NCBI RefSeq assembly: GCF_000377505.1 | Contig: NZ_KB898190.1 | Span: 124,001 to 188,000, forward strand | Source: Paenibacillus massiliensis 2301065 = DSM 16942 | GTDB taxonomy: Bacteria; Bacillota; Bacilli; Paenibacillales; Paenibacillaceae | DNA length: 64,000 nucleotides | Direction: 5' to 3' | Position numbers and translations under genes: made by a program | The notes under the pieces: model-generated | Seen by the model: only the letters and a program-made list of their open reading frames with translations | What the model was told of the DNA's origin: nothing | Databases searched by the model: none | Part shown: positions 44,748 to 51,787 of the stretch, one piece after another | Position numbering within the stretch: the first letter of the stretch is position 1 | Layout of the letters: each line of letters starts with the position of its first letter

Positions 44748-45128
44748 CTATCCTTGTGGCTTAACGGCAAGCTCGTGCCCTTCTGCATACCCTTTGGCAA
44801 AGCCTTCGTTGAACCCTTCATGATATGCCTCGTCGAAGCTCTGGCTGACTGGAGCCGGAACGACCTCTACCTGTTGGGGTGCGGGGGCTGGCTCCTGAGT
44901 CGGAACAAATATATTCTGCTGCGGAGCGAACCCGGCAGCAGCCCGCAGCTTGCGGCGAGATCTATAGAGTCCCTTCTTGCCACGCTTGGTCACATGCTTG
45001 CGCCCTTTGACCAGCAGTCCTCTTCTTTTCTTCTGGAGTCTCAGCTTGGCCCGAGAAGCCCGACCGAGTGTTTTGCGCCCGGAGCGTAGTCTGGACTTCT
45101 TGTATACGCGTCCCGTTTTCTTCTTCAT
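44748..45128 (-). CDS. small Arg/Lys-rich protein with GF..GY..G repeat tail, putative spore coat/exosporium protein
   Basis: 126 residues. Residues 1-66 contain more than 30 Lys or Arg; a Pro/Gln/Val linker (PTQEPAPAPQQVEVVPAPV) leads to a C-terminal four-residue repeat YHEGFNEGFAKGYAEGH. The same spacing of Gly and aromatic residues opens the two CgeB-like proteins downstream. No enzyme domain. ATG at 45128 with AGGAGG, two bases after the preceding stop. Likely a structural or scaffold protein of the spore surface (inference). Confidence 0.6.
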   Translation of the reverse strand: MKKKTGRVYKKSRLRSGRKTLGRASRAKLRLQKKRRGLLVKGRKHVTKRGKKGLYRSRRKLRAAAGFAPQQNIFVPTQEPAPAPQQVEVVPAPVSQSFDEAYHEGFNEGFAKGYAEGHELAVKPQG

Positions 45129-45129
45129 G

Positions 45130-45426
45130 TCAGTCCTCCTTATAGTTGATCATCGGCTCTATCCTGATCCGCTGCTGCGGAGGTAGCCAGGGACTGGACG
45201 GCACCCCATGTCGTGGCTTGGGCAGCGAGATGCCCCCCAGCATACGCGCCATCTCATGCTGATAGGCTGTAAGTAGCCGCAGGCTCTCCTCCAGGCTTTT
45301 GGCGGATACTTCGGCATGAGGTATCACATCGGCCATACTGTGCAGCAGCCTAGCAATGGCATGCTGGCTGGCTGCTATGGAATCCACCAGCTCCAGCTTC
45401 ACCTCATGCTCCCGCTGATAGCTCAT
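45130..45426 (-). CDS. small alpha-helical protein, family with 45423-45761 and 45783-46070
   Basis: 98 residues: a first helix LVDSIAASQHAIARLLHSMADV and a second SLRLLTAYQHEMARMLGGI, with a Pro-rich C-terminus. The pattern I..S...ARLL then L...Q..MA.ML also appears in the product of 45783-46070, which suggests divergent duplicates. No known domain; some databases label similar short proteins as nucleotide-sugar epimerases, which this sequence does not support. Starts with ATG at 45426 overlapping the previous stop (ATGA). Confidence 0.6.
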   Translation of the reverse strand: MSYQREHEVKLELVDSIAASQHAIARLLHSMADVIPHAEVSAKSLEESLRLLTAYQHEMARMLGGISLPKPRHGVPSSPWLPPQQRIRIEPMINYKED

Positions 45427-45761
45427 GAATCGCTGTCTCCGTCACCAAAGCTGTCGCCGAACATCCCGTCCAGTCCGTCTGCAGACTCCTCCTCCAGCAC
45501 AGCCTTCAGATTGCTGCACAGACCTGTCTGCAGACGGGTTAATCCCTCCAGCATTTCCACCATCTGCTCATGAATCTCCAGTGGCTTCTGCAGCTGATCC
45601 TCGTGCGTCTCAAAGGTATGAGCCATGACATGATTAATCGTCCAATTGCGAGCCTTCTCGGCTTCAAGAGCCTTGGCCTCCAGGATGAGCGCCACATTTC
45701 GCTGCAGCTTGGCAGCGGCATCCAGCATATGCATCATGGCCTGTTCCCTGCTCATCTTCAC
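45423..45761 (-). CDS. small alpha-helical protein
   Basis: 112 residues, nearly all helical: MLDAAAKLQRNVALILEAKALEAEKA, then HEQMVEMLEGLTRLQTGLCSNLKAVLEEE and an acidic Asp/Gly-rich tail (GMFGDSFGDGDSDS). The second helix resembles the YLNGLADFQDAMAEMLTKVM helix of the upstream gene. Start GTG at 45761 (AAAGGCGG) or ATG at 45755. Function unknown. Confidence 0.6.
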   Translation of the reverse strand: MKMSREQAMMHMLDAAAKLQRNVALILEAKALEAEKARNWTINHVMAHTFETHEDQLQKPLEIHEQMVEMLEGLTRLQTGLCSNLKAVLEEESADGLDGMFGDSFGDGDSDS

Positions 45762-45782
45762 CTCACCGCCTTTAGTAATACG

Positions 45783-46070
45783 CTATTCCTCATCCTGCCC
45801 ATTCATTTCCTTCATGACCTTCGTAAGCATCTCAGCCATGGCATCCTGAAAGTCGGCCAGGCCATTCAAATAGGCAATCACACTTTTGTTAACCTCCGAG
45901 GAGCCGTCCATCAAGCCGGATATGCCATCCAGGTCCGGGTCCTGATCCGGCAGCTGATGAATGATGTGGGCCATCCTCACCACAACCTGCCGCTCGGTGT
46001 CCAGCAACCGGGCCATCTGCTGATGTGACTGGGAGATGTGCTGCAGCAGATCATCAATTTTGTCCTGCAT
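45783..46070 (-). CDS. small alpha-helical protein
   Basis: 95 residues; two long helices (IDDLLQHISQSHQQMARLLDTERQVVVRMAHIIHQL and VNKSVIAYLNGLADFQDAMAEMLTKVMKEM) joined by an Asp-rich loop (PDQDPDLDG). It is the first gene of a four-gene operon ended by the terminator at 44682. ATG at 46070 with AAGGAGGT at a rather long 12 bases. No recognised domain; probably a spore-surface structural or chaperone-like protein (context inference). Confidence 0.6.
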   Translation of the reverse strand: MQDKIDDLLQHISQSHQQMARLLDTERQVVVRMAHIIHQLPDQDPDLDGISGLMDGSSEVNKSVIAYLNGLADFQDAMAEMLTKVMKEMNGQDEE

Positions 46071-46349
46071 GAACCACCCGATACCTCCTTATTCTTTTCA
46101 CCACTTGTATATCCTGTGGGCTAGAATCAGTATGCCGCCTCCTACAACCTATTCGCCTGCCTGCATTCGGGTTCTTCCAAATTCCATCGGAATTGAAGCT
46201 GATCACATAATTACTCTGCTCAGTGAGTCGGTCGCTTCCCAAGATGCAGATTCCCCCACACGTTCCGCCTGAATATCAGCTTGTCTAGATGCCAAAATCA
46301 TGAAAAGGCCACGGCATACTCCAGTACACCGCAGCCTTGCTTCCTGTTC
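46071..46349. other. promoter region of the small-protein operon
   Basis: No gene. On the minus strand GGCATACTGAT (about 46127-46137) partially resembles a sporulation-type -10, without a good -35. Confidence 0.35.
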
Positions 46350-47354
46350 TTACTCATCACCTTGCTTGCTAGCCTCAATATCTTTGGTATCCTTGTTAGC
46401 TTTGGATTCCTTGGATTCCTTGATAGCTTCGATATTCTTGGTAGCTTCGGTATCGTTCTCAGAAATCTCGATCACCGAGTCAACCATCCGATTGTCCCTG
46501 TCATCTATTCCTTCATGGGCCAGCTCATCGCTATCATTCTGGGATTCAGCCACTACCTCATCCAGCGAAGTCTCATTGAACTCCACTGTCGAGGTATCAG
46601 CCTCCACCTGCTCCGAAGGAGTAGCCAGAGCAAAATCCCTCATGTGCTCGCTGGCTTCCCGCAGAGATTCGAAGGTGCCTGCATCGCTCCAGTAGCCCTC
46701 CAGAATGTCATACTCCAGCTGACCTTCTCTGGCGTACCAGTTATTCACATCCGTAATCTCGAACTCGCCTCTTGCTGAGGGAACCATTTGTTCGATGACC
46801 GAGAAGACAGATACATCATAGAGGTAGATGCCTGTCACACAATACTGGGACTGCGGGTTCTCCGGCTTCTCCTCAATCTGCAGAATCTTGGAAGGCGCAT
46901 CGGGGTCAAAGACAGGCACACCGTAGCGATGAGCATCCTCTACTTCCTTCAGTAGTACCCTGGCGCTGCCGAACGGCTGCTCCATGAATTTTGCAATACT
47001 TGGCTGCAAATCATCCACGAAGAGATTATCCCCGAGGAGGACTACGAATTTACCGGCATGCTCGACAAAGCTCTCGGCCAGGTTCAAAGCCTCCGCAATC
47101 CCCCCGGCCTCCTCCTGAATACGGTAGGAAATCTGCACCCCGTAGGCATTGCCACTCCCCAGCAAGTTCGTGTACAACCCGGCAGAATGCTTACCCATCA
47201 CAATCAGAATGTCCTGGATCCCCGCTTGACGCAACCTCTCAATCCCGTACAGAACCATGGGATATTTGCCGACAGGCAGCAGATGCTTGTTAATGATCGA
47301 TGTCAGGGGCATTAGGCGTGTTCCCGTTCCCCCGACCAGAATGATGCCTTTCAT
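46350..47354 (-). CDS. glucose-1-phosphate nucleotidyltransferase (RmlA/SpsI-like) with acidic tail
   Basis: 334 residues. Residues 1-245 are a sugar-phosphate nucleotidyltransferase: KGIILVGGTGTRLMPLTSIINKHLLPVGKYPM, VLLGDNLF, IEEKPENPQS, VTGIYLYD, GEFEITDVNNWYAREGQL, WSDAGTFESL. This matches RmlA/SpsI (dTDP-glucose synthesis); in Bacillus subtilis SpsI belongs to the spore polysaccharide operon. The usual C-terminal part is replaced by an 88-residue acidic, low-complexity tail (nt 46353-46619). Last gene of the operon from 51518; ATG overlaps the upstream stop. Confidence 0.88.
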   Translation of the reverse strand: MKGIILVGGTGTRLMPLTSIINKHLLPVGKYPMVLYGIERLRQAGIQDILIVMGKHSAGLYTNLLGSGNAYGVQISYRIQEEAGGIAEALNLAESFVEHAGKFVVLLGDNLFVDDLQPSIAKFMEQPFGSARVLLKEVEDAHRYGVPVFDPDAPSKILQIEEKPENPQSQYCVTGIYLYDVSVFSVIEQMVPSARGEFEITDVNNWYAREGQLEYDILEGYWSDAGTFESLREASEHMRDFALATPSEQVEADTSTVEFNETSLDEVVAESQNDSDELAHEGIDDRDNRMVDSVIEISENDTEATKNIEAIKESKESKANKDTKDIEASKQGDE

Positions 47355-48229
47355 GTCCCACCACCTCCGCTCTCATACGGTTCACCACGAACCGTGTTCT
47401 CTGGAAGCTCAATATATTCGCGAGGATCGGTATGCCATTTGCTCATGAACCTGCGATAGTTGCGCTCTATAAGAGCTTCCAGCTCTGGCTGTCTGACTTT
47501 GGCAAAGCTCGCGCTACCCTCATGATGTACAAAGCAATCGCTGCACATCAGTAGTCTGCTGCCCTGCAATCGGGCCCGGAAGCAAAAGTCATCATCCTCG
47601 TAATGCCCTGCACCGTATCCCTCATCAAGGTAACCAATGCGGTCCAGCAACTTTCGACTGAAAAGCATACAGAATCCTACCAGCCTCTTGACCTCTCGCC
47701 AGCGCACTGCATCACTGACATTGTTGCGTACAGCATAGCTCATGAATTGTTCCATAGAGTTCGCCCCGCAATCGACCTGCTGCAAGCCACTCACATAGTT
47801 CGTAACTGGACCTACAATCCCAATATCGGCTGCGCTATGCAGAGCAGAACGTAAATTCATCAGCCAGCAGGGAGTCACAGTAACGTCATTATTCAGCAGT
47901 AGCAGCTCATCTCCCTCTGCCAGACGAAGACCGAGGTTACAGGCTGCCGGAAAGCCCCGATTCACAGGCAGACGTACACTGCGTAGATTCTCTTGGACAC
48001 AATAGCTACTTGTGCCGTCTGTTGAGGCATTATCCACTACGATAATCTCGTAAGGTACGTCCGTATACTGCCGGATCGCAGCCACACAACGCTGCAAGAG
48101 CGGCAACCCATTATACGTGGGAATGATGATGCTTGTGAGGCGTATAGCGATTCCTCCCTTCGGCAATCTTGGCGCGGGACGGTAGCGTGCGAGTGCTGGA
48201 TTCACCTCGGGCATTCCATTCGGAGGCAT
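47351..48229 (-). CDS. GT2-family glycosyltransferase (rhamnosyltransferase-like)
   Basis: GT-A fold: SIIIPTYNGLPLLQRCVAAIRQY, VVDNASTDGT, NRGFPAACNLGLRLAEGDELLLLNNDV, GYLDEGYGAGHYEDDDFCFRARLQG. The start is unclear: an ATG at 48229 (or 48214) lies deep in the upstream gene and has no ribosome site, while a strong AAGGGAGG (48151-48160 region) precedes ATA at 48144-48146 but no canonical codon near the domain start. If 48229 is right, 27 extra residues precede the fold. Part of the operon from 51518. Confidence 0.85.
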   Translation of the reverse strand: MPPNGMPEVNPALARYRPAPRLPKGGIAIRLTSIIIPTYNGLPLLQRCVAAIRQYTDVPYEIIVVDNASTDGTSSYCVQENLRSVRLPVNRGFPAACNLGLRLAEGDELLLLNNDVTVTPCWLMNLRSALHSAADIGIVGPVTNYVSGLQQVDCGANSMEQFMSYAVRNNVSDAVRWREVKRLVGFCMLFSRKLLDRIGYLDEGYGAGHYEDDDFCFRARLQGSRLLMCSDCFVHHEGSASFAKVRQPELEALIERNYRRFMSKWHTDPREYIELPENTVRGEPYESGGGGT

Positions 48230-49331
48230 TCAATATGGCAGACAGCGCTTCTGCATGATCCCCAATAATTAGCTGCTCCACTGGATTCCCTGCCCCACGG
48301 TTCATGCTGGCCCGACGGCGGTTACGCGCCAACACGTTCACACTGCATACCCCAGCAATCCTCATTCCCTTCATGATTGCACGTGCCTGTGCCAGCGGAG
48401 GAACGGCAAGGACGTCTGTGCCAACGGCATCAAGACAGCGGCGAGAGAGTGCATGTGGAATAGCTGTCATGGAATCTGCTCCAAGATCGGTACGATCCAG
48501 CATCCGATTCAGAAAAGCCTTGCAACGCGTAACCTGATCCTGCTGCTCGAATACGGGAATCAACGGCGTCAGATGATTCAATGCGACATCCGTTCCTCGC
48601 TGTACGGCAAGCAGGAAAGGCGCAAGCTCCTCAGCACGGAGTGGAATGTCCGCATCTGTGAACAACACGATATCTGCTGTGGTCAATCTGGCCCCAATGC
48701 TCCTGCCGACGTCGTAGCCAAGCCTTTCCGGAATATGAACGACAGTCACACCTGGGTGTCCTATCGCCTGCTCATAGGTCCTGTCCGTACAACCATTCAG
48801 GACCACAATAATATCTTGTAGGGGCAGTCGTCTTAGCTCGCTTAATACACGTGAGATCGTCTTCTCTTCGTTGCAGGCTGTCACGATGGCAGCAGCCTTC
48901 ATATGAATGGGAATCCGTAACTCCCTTGTATGTTGGAAAGCTCTGGCCCTGCCGTTCACAAGCGGGATATGCTGTGATGTCTTGTAAGAGCCTCGAAGTG
49001 AAGCCCGGTGTGATGTCTGATATGGCGTCGAGGATGACGAACGGTATGGAAGGCCGTGTGATGTATAGTGTGATTTTTTGTTCGATGTACGATTGGATGT
49101 ACGGTGTGATGATCGATGGAGTGGTTGTATTGCTAATTTAGAGACTGACTTGTGTAACGCCCCGAACGATGGCTTGGATGCGGCTCTCCCGCTCCACCGA
49201 GCGAGGGAAGGTGAGAGGGCCTTACGAGCGGACGATCTAACTGACAATCCTCCAGCTCTTCTTCCTGATTTTGTGCTACTTCTCGCTGTGCCTCCACGTT
49301 GCCTTTTATTTCTGCTGTGGCTTTGATTCAT
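48111..49331 (-). CDS. GT2-type glycosyltransferase with long basic Ser/His/Arg-rich N-terminus
   Basis: 406 residues. Residues 1-143 (nt 48903-49331) are disordered and rich in Ser, Arg, His, Thr, with degenerate SHRTSNRTSNKKSHYTSH units. A GT2-like domain follows: KAAAIVTACNEEKTISRVLSEL, VLNGCTDRT, RLGYDVGRSIGARLTTADIVLFTDADIP, then TAIPHALSRRCLDAVGTDVL and VNVLARNRRRASMNRGAGNP. The enzyme part is a tandem paralogue of 49328-50233. ATG at 49331 overlaps the previous stop (ATGA); an ATG near 48905 would remove the tail. Confidence 0.83.
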   Translation of the reverse strand: MNQSHSRNKRQRGGTARSSTKSGRRAGGLSVRSSARKALSPSLARWSGRAASKPSFGALHKSVSKLAIQPLHRSSHRTSNRTSNKKSHYTSHGLPYRSSSSTPYQTSHRASLRGSYKTSQHIPLVNGRARAFQHTRELRIPIHMKAAAIVTACNEEKTISRVLSELRRLPLQDIIVVLNGCTDRTYEQAIGHPGVTVVHIPERLGYDVGRSIGARLTTADIVLFTDADIPLRAEELAPFLLAVQRGTDVALNHLTPLIPVFEQQDQVTRCKAFLNRMLDRTDLGADSMTAIPHALSRRCLDAVGTDVLAVPPLAQARAIMKGMRIAGVCSVNVLARNRRRASMNRGAGNPVEQLIIGDHAEALSAILNASEWNARGESSTRTLPSRAKIAEGRNRYTPHKHHHSHV

Positions 49332-50233
49332 GATCGGATCACATCCATATGACGGAGCCGTTGCATAGCATCATATCCCATGCGCAGGCCTCTATGCTCC
49401 GCTAATCGTCTCCACGCCTCTTTATGATCTTCCACTACAATGTGCTGTAGTGGGTCCACACCACGAGTCGTTCGTCTAGGGTTCCAGCTTCCCACTGGAA
49501 CGGACGCTGCCAGGCTCAGCTTCAAGCCATTCAGGACGGCCATCGCTTGCGCCAGCGGCGGTCTCTCCAGCACCTCATAGCCAAGCGTCTGGAGTGCTGT
49601 GCGGCTAAGAGCATGAGGCACCGCTGTCAGTGAGGCTCCACGCAGGTCGGGCCGTTGCAGCAACATATTCAACATATGCTTCGCTTCCACTACCGGGTGA
49701 ACATTCCACGTCCGGACGGGGCCACTGTAATCGTTCAAAGCGATATCTGCCCCCTCCAATATAGCTCTTATGAAAGGCTGAAGGAGAACAGCGGGAATGA
49801 TCATGTCTGCGTCCAGAAAGAGCAGGATCTCCCCTTTTGCCACCTCTGCTCCGATACGGCGTCCGATATCATGCCCCAAAGGATGCTCGTAGGAGAGAAC
49901 CCTGGCTCCAGCGGCGGCGGCAAGATCACCCGTGCCGTCCTCGGAGCCATTATCCACGACGATCACCTCAACTGGCGAACTGACCAGCTGAGCCTGCGTC
50001 ACCACGGAGGCAATGGTTCGGCTCTCGTTCATCGCCGGGATGATGACGGATACGAGCGGACGTGCTTCATGCAGCCAATCTGCCCGGATACTGTCCGAAT
50101 GCTGCGCAGACCGAGCAGGTCTGCTCTTTCGGGACGACCTGGCATTTGTGGTGGTCACGCTTCTTGTCATGGAGCGATGCTTCATTTTGTTGTCCGATAC
50201 TCCAGCTGATATTCTCTTCTTCTTCCGATTCAT
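49328..50233 (-). CDS. GT2-type glycosyltransferase with basic N-terminus
   Basis: 301 residues. A Lys/Arg/Ser-rich N-terminus (residues 1-55) precedes PLVSVIIPAMNESRTIASVVTQAQLV, VVDNGSEDGT, LGHDIGRRIGAEVAKGEILLFLDADMIIP, LTAVPHALSRTALQTLGYEVLERPPLAQAMA and NPRRTTRGVDPLQ. Most motifs recur in 48111-49331, showing recent duplication. ATG at 50233 with CAGGAGGG. Second gene of the operon. Confidence 0.87.
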   Translation of the reverse strand: MNRKKKRISAGVSDNKMKHRSMTRSVTTTNARSSRKSRPARSAQHSDSIRADWLHEARPLVSVIIPAMNESRTIASVVTQAQLVSSPVEVIVVDNGSEDGTGDLAAAAGARVLSYEHPLGHDIGRRIGAEVAKGEILLFLDADMIIPAVLLQPFIRAILEGADIALNDYSGPVRTWNVHPVVEAKHMLNMLLQRPDLRGASLTAVPHALSRTALQTLGYEVLERPPLAQAMAVLNGLKLSLAASVPVGSWNPRRTTRGVDPLQHIVVEDHKEAWRRLAEHRGLRMGYDAMQRLRHMDVIRS

Positions 50234-50330
50234 GCCTACCCTCCTGCTTTCCCGCTTCGGTGGTCGGTATCCGAACAGTTCCACACATGTTATGCTCCCC
50301 TTGATGGGGCGGTAACGGCATTTGTACTGG

Positions 50331-51518
50331 CTATCGAGTCCACCTTCTCCCAGAAGGAGGCTTGACGGCAAGCATCTGCTGTACCACATGATCCCAACGT
50401 TCTGCCGTGTGCTTCCAGAGCAAGCGCCTGCTAACCTCCCGTTGTCCTGCCATCCCCATGCTTCTGGAGCAGTGTGGATTTCTGAGCAGGTATGTGATGG
50501 CCTCTGCCAACTCCTCTGCCATGCGGGAAGGCTCTACCAGAAGACCCGTAATCCCATTCTGGACTACCTCTGGAATCCCCCCAATTCGTGAGGCTACCAC
50601 CGGAATTCCTGTAGCCATGGCCTCGACATTCACCAAGCCAAAGGCCTCCTCTCCACAGGAAGGAACCACTGCGACCTCCGCAAGCATATATAACTCGGCA
50701 AGGGCAGGATGGGGCGTGTAGGGAAGGAAGACCACATGCCCTGGCAAGGCAGCAGCCTGTCTTCTCAGCGCAGACAGATAGGCTGTCTCCATATTTCTGC
50801 CATATCGAGGGCTACCGACGATGAGCAGCAGGACATTGGGGCACTGCCTGATAACATGCGGAAGCGCATGTAGCAGATGGTGAACTCCTTTTCCCGGTAT
50901 CAGGCGCCCCGTATACAGAATAATGCGGCGGGAGGACCAGCCCAGCTGCTGCAATCTGGCCTCTCGAAGCAATTCAGTCTCTGGAAGACCACGCCTGGCG
51001 AAGTCCCGGGGGTCCACTCCTGGCAGATTGACGAACAAGCGACCTTGGGATTCAGGAGCCAGCCGCAGCACCTCATCTCTCAGAAAGCTGCTGTTCACTA
51101 TGATCCCGTCGATGCTTCGCAGCATCGCTCGTAGTCGGCGCCGGGAGATCAGTGGCGGCTTGATGAACGTCGTGGAATGGAGTGTCAGCAGGACCTTCAT
51201 ACGGGGAAAGGCCTTCTTGATCCGCCAGGCAATGGCTGGCCTATTATGCACATCTGCCACCTCGGGCTGCTGGGCTGCCATAGCTCGCATGACGACACGC
51301 GTATAGCCTTTACCACGGGATACGCGTACGCAATGAACTCCGTGCACCTCTCCCCGCCGCGGCAGACCCTCTCCACGAATTCCATAAATGATAGTCTGCT
51401 CCCGATACACAGAGAGCGGTACCGTATGCTCGATGATGCGTTCTACAGAGCTGCTGTGTGCAGACGGCACCACGAACGATCCCGGCGAGATGACGGCGAT
51501 TCTTGCAATCTCCCTCAT
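50331..51518 (-). CDS. CotSA-like GT4 glycosyltransferase, putative spore coat protein
   Basis: 395 residues, GT-B: RIAVISPGSFVVPSAHSSSVERIIEHT, ADVHNRPAIAWRIKKAFPRMKVLLTLHS, IILYTGRLIPGKGVHHLLHAL, VPSCGEEAFGLVNVEAMATGIPVVASRIGGIPEVV. The N-terminal layout and NRP motif fit Bacillus subtilis CotSA, an inner-coat-associated glycosyltransferase homologue. First gene of the five-gene operon down to 46350. ATG at 51518 lies nine bases after GGAGG; ATG at 51527 is too close to it. Divergent from the YheC/D-like gene. Confidence 0.82.
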   Translation of the reverse strand: MREIARIAVISPGSFVVPSAHSSSVERIIEHTVPLSVYREQTIIYGIRGEGLPRRGEVHGVHCVRVSRGKGYTRVVMRAMAAQQPEVADVHNRPAIAWRIKKAFPRMKVLLTLHSTTFIKPPLISRRRLRAMLRSIDGIIVNSSFLRDEVLRLAPESQGRLFVNLPGVDPRDFARRGLPETELLREARLQQLGWSSRRIILYTGRLIPGKGVHHLLHALPHVIRQCPNVLLLIVGSPRYGRNMETAYLSALRRQAAALPGHVVFLPYTPHPALAELYMLAEVAVVPSCGEEAFGLVNVEAMATGIPVVASRIGGIPEVVQNGITGLLVEPSRMAEELAEAITYLLRNPHCSRSMGMAGQREVSRRLLWKHTAERWDHVVQQMLAVKPPSGRRWTR

Positions 51519-51638
51519 GGGCGTCATCCTCCAATTCTGTTGCGGATACCCTACATCATATACAGAGAGAGCAGCGTATGGACACGGAGTATGTACCTAT
51601 AAGGAGATTTTGGGCCAAGGCCTTCAGCCGTTGTCCAT

Positions 51639-51667
51639 TACAGCAGGACAAGGACCTTCATATACTG
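51639..51667 (+). promoter_or_regulatory. possible SigK-like promoter for the YheC/D-like gene
   Basis: TACA, 16 bases, then CATATACTG on the plus strand: the -10 differs from CATAnnnTA at the last base and the -35 contains the AC core. About 120 bp upstream of the start at 51788. Weak call. Confidence 0.3.
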
Positions 51668-51787
51668 CTAGGGACAGACACGTTCTGATTCGACACGCAA
51701 GCGAGGCATTCAGCCAATGGCAACGATCAGATGAAAGTACAAGGCTAATGAACTGTTGATCCAGGGATAACGTAAGGAGGAACGGTC

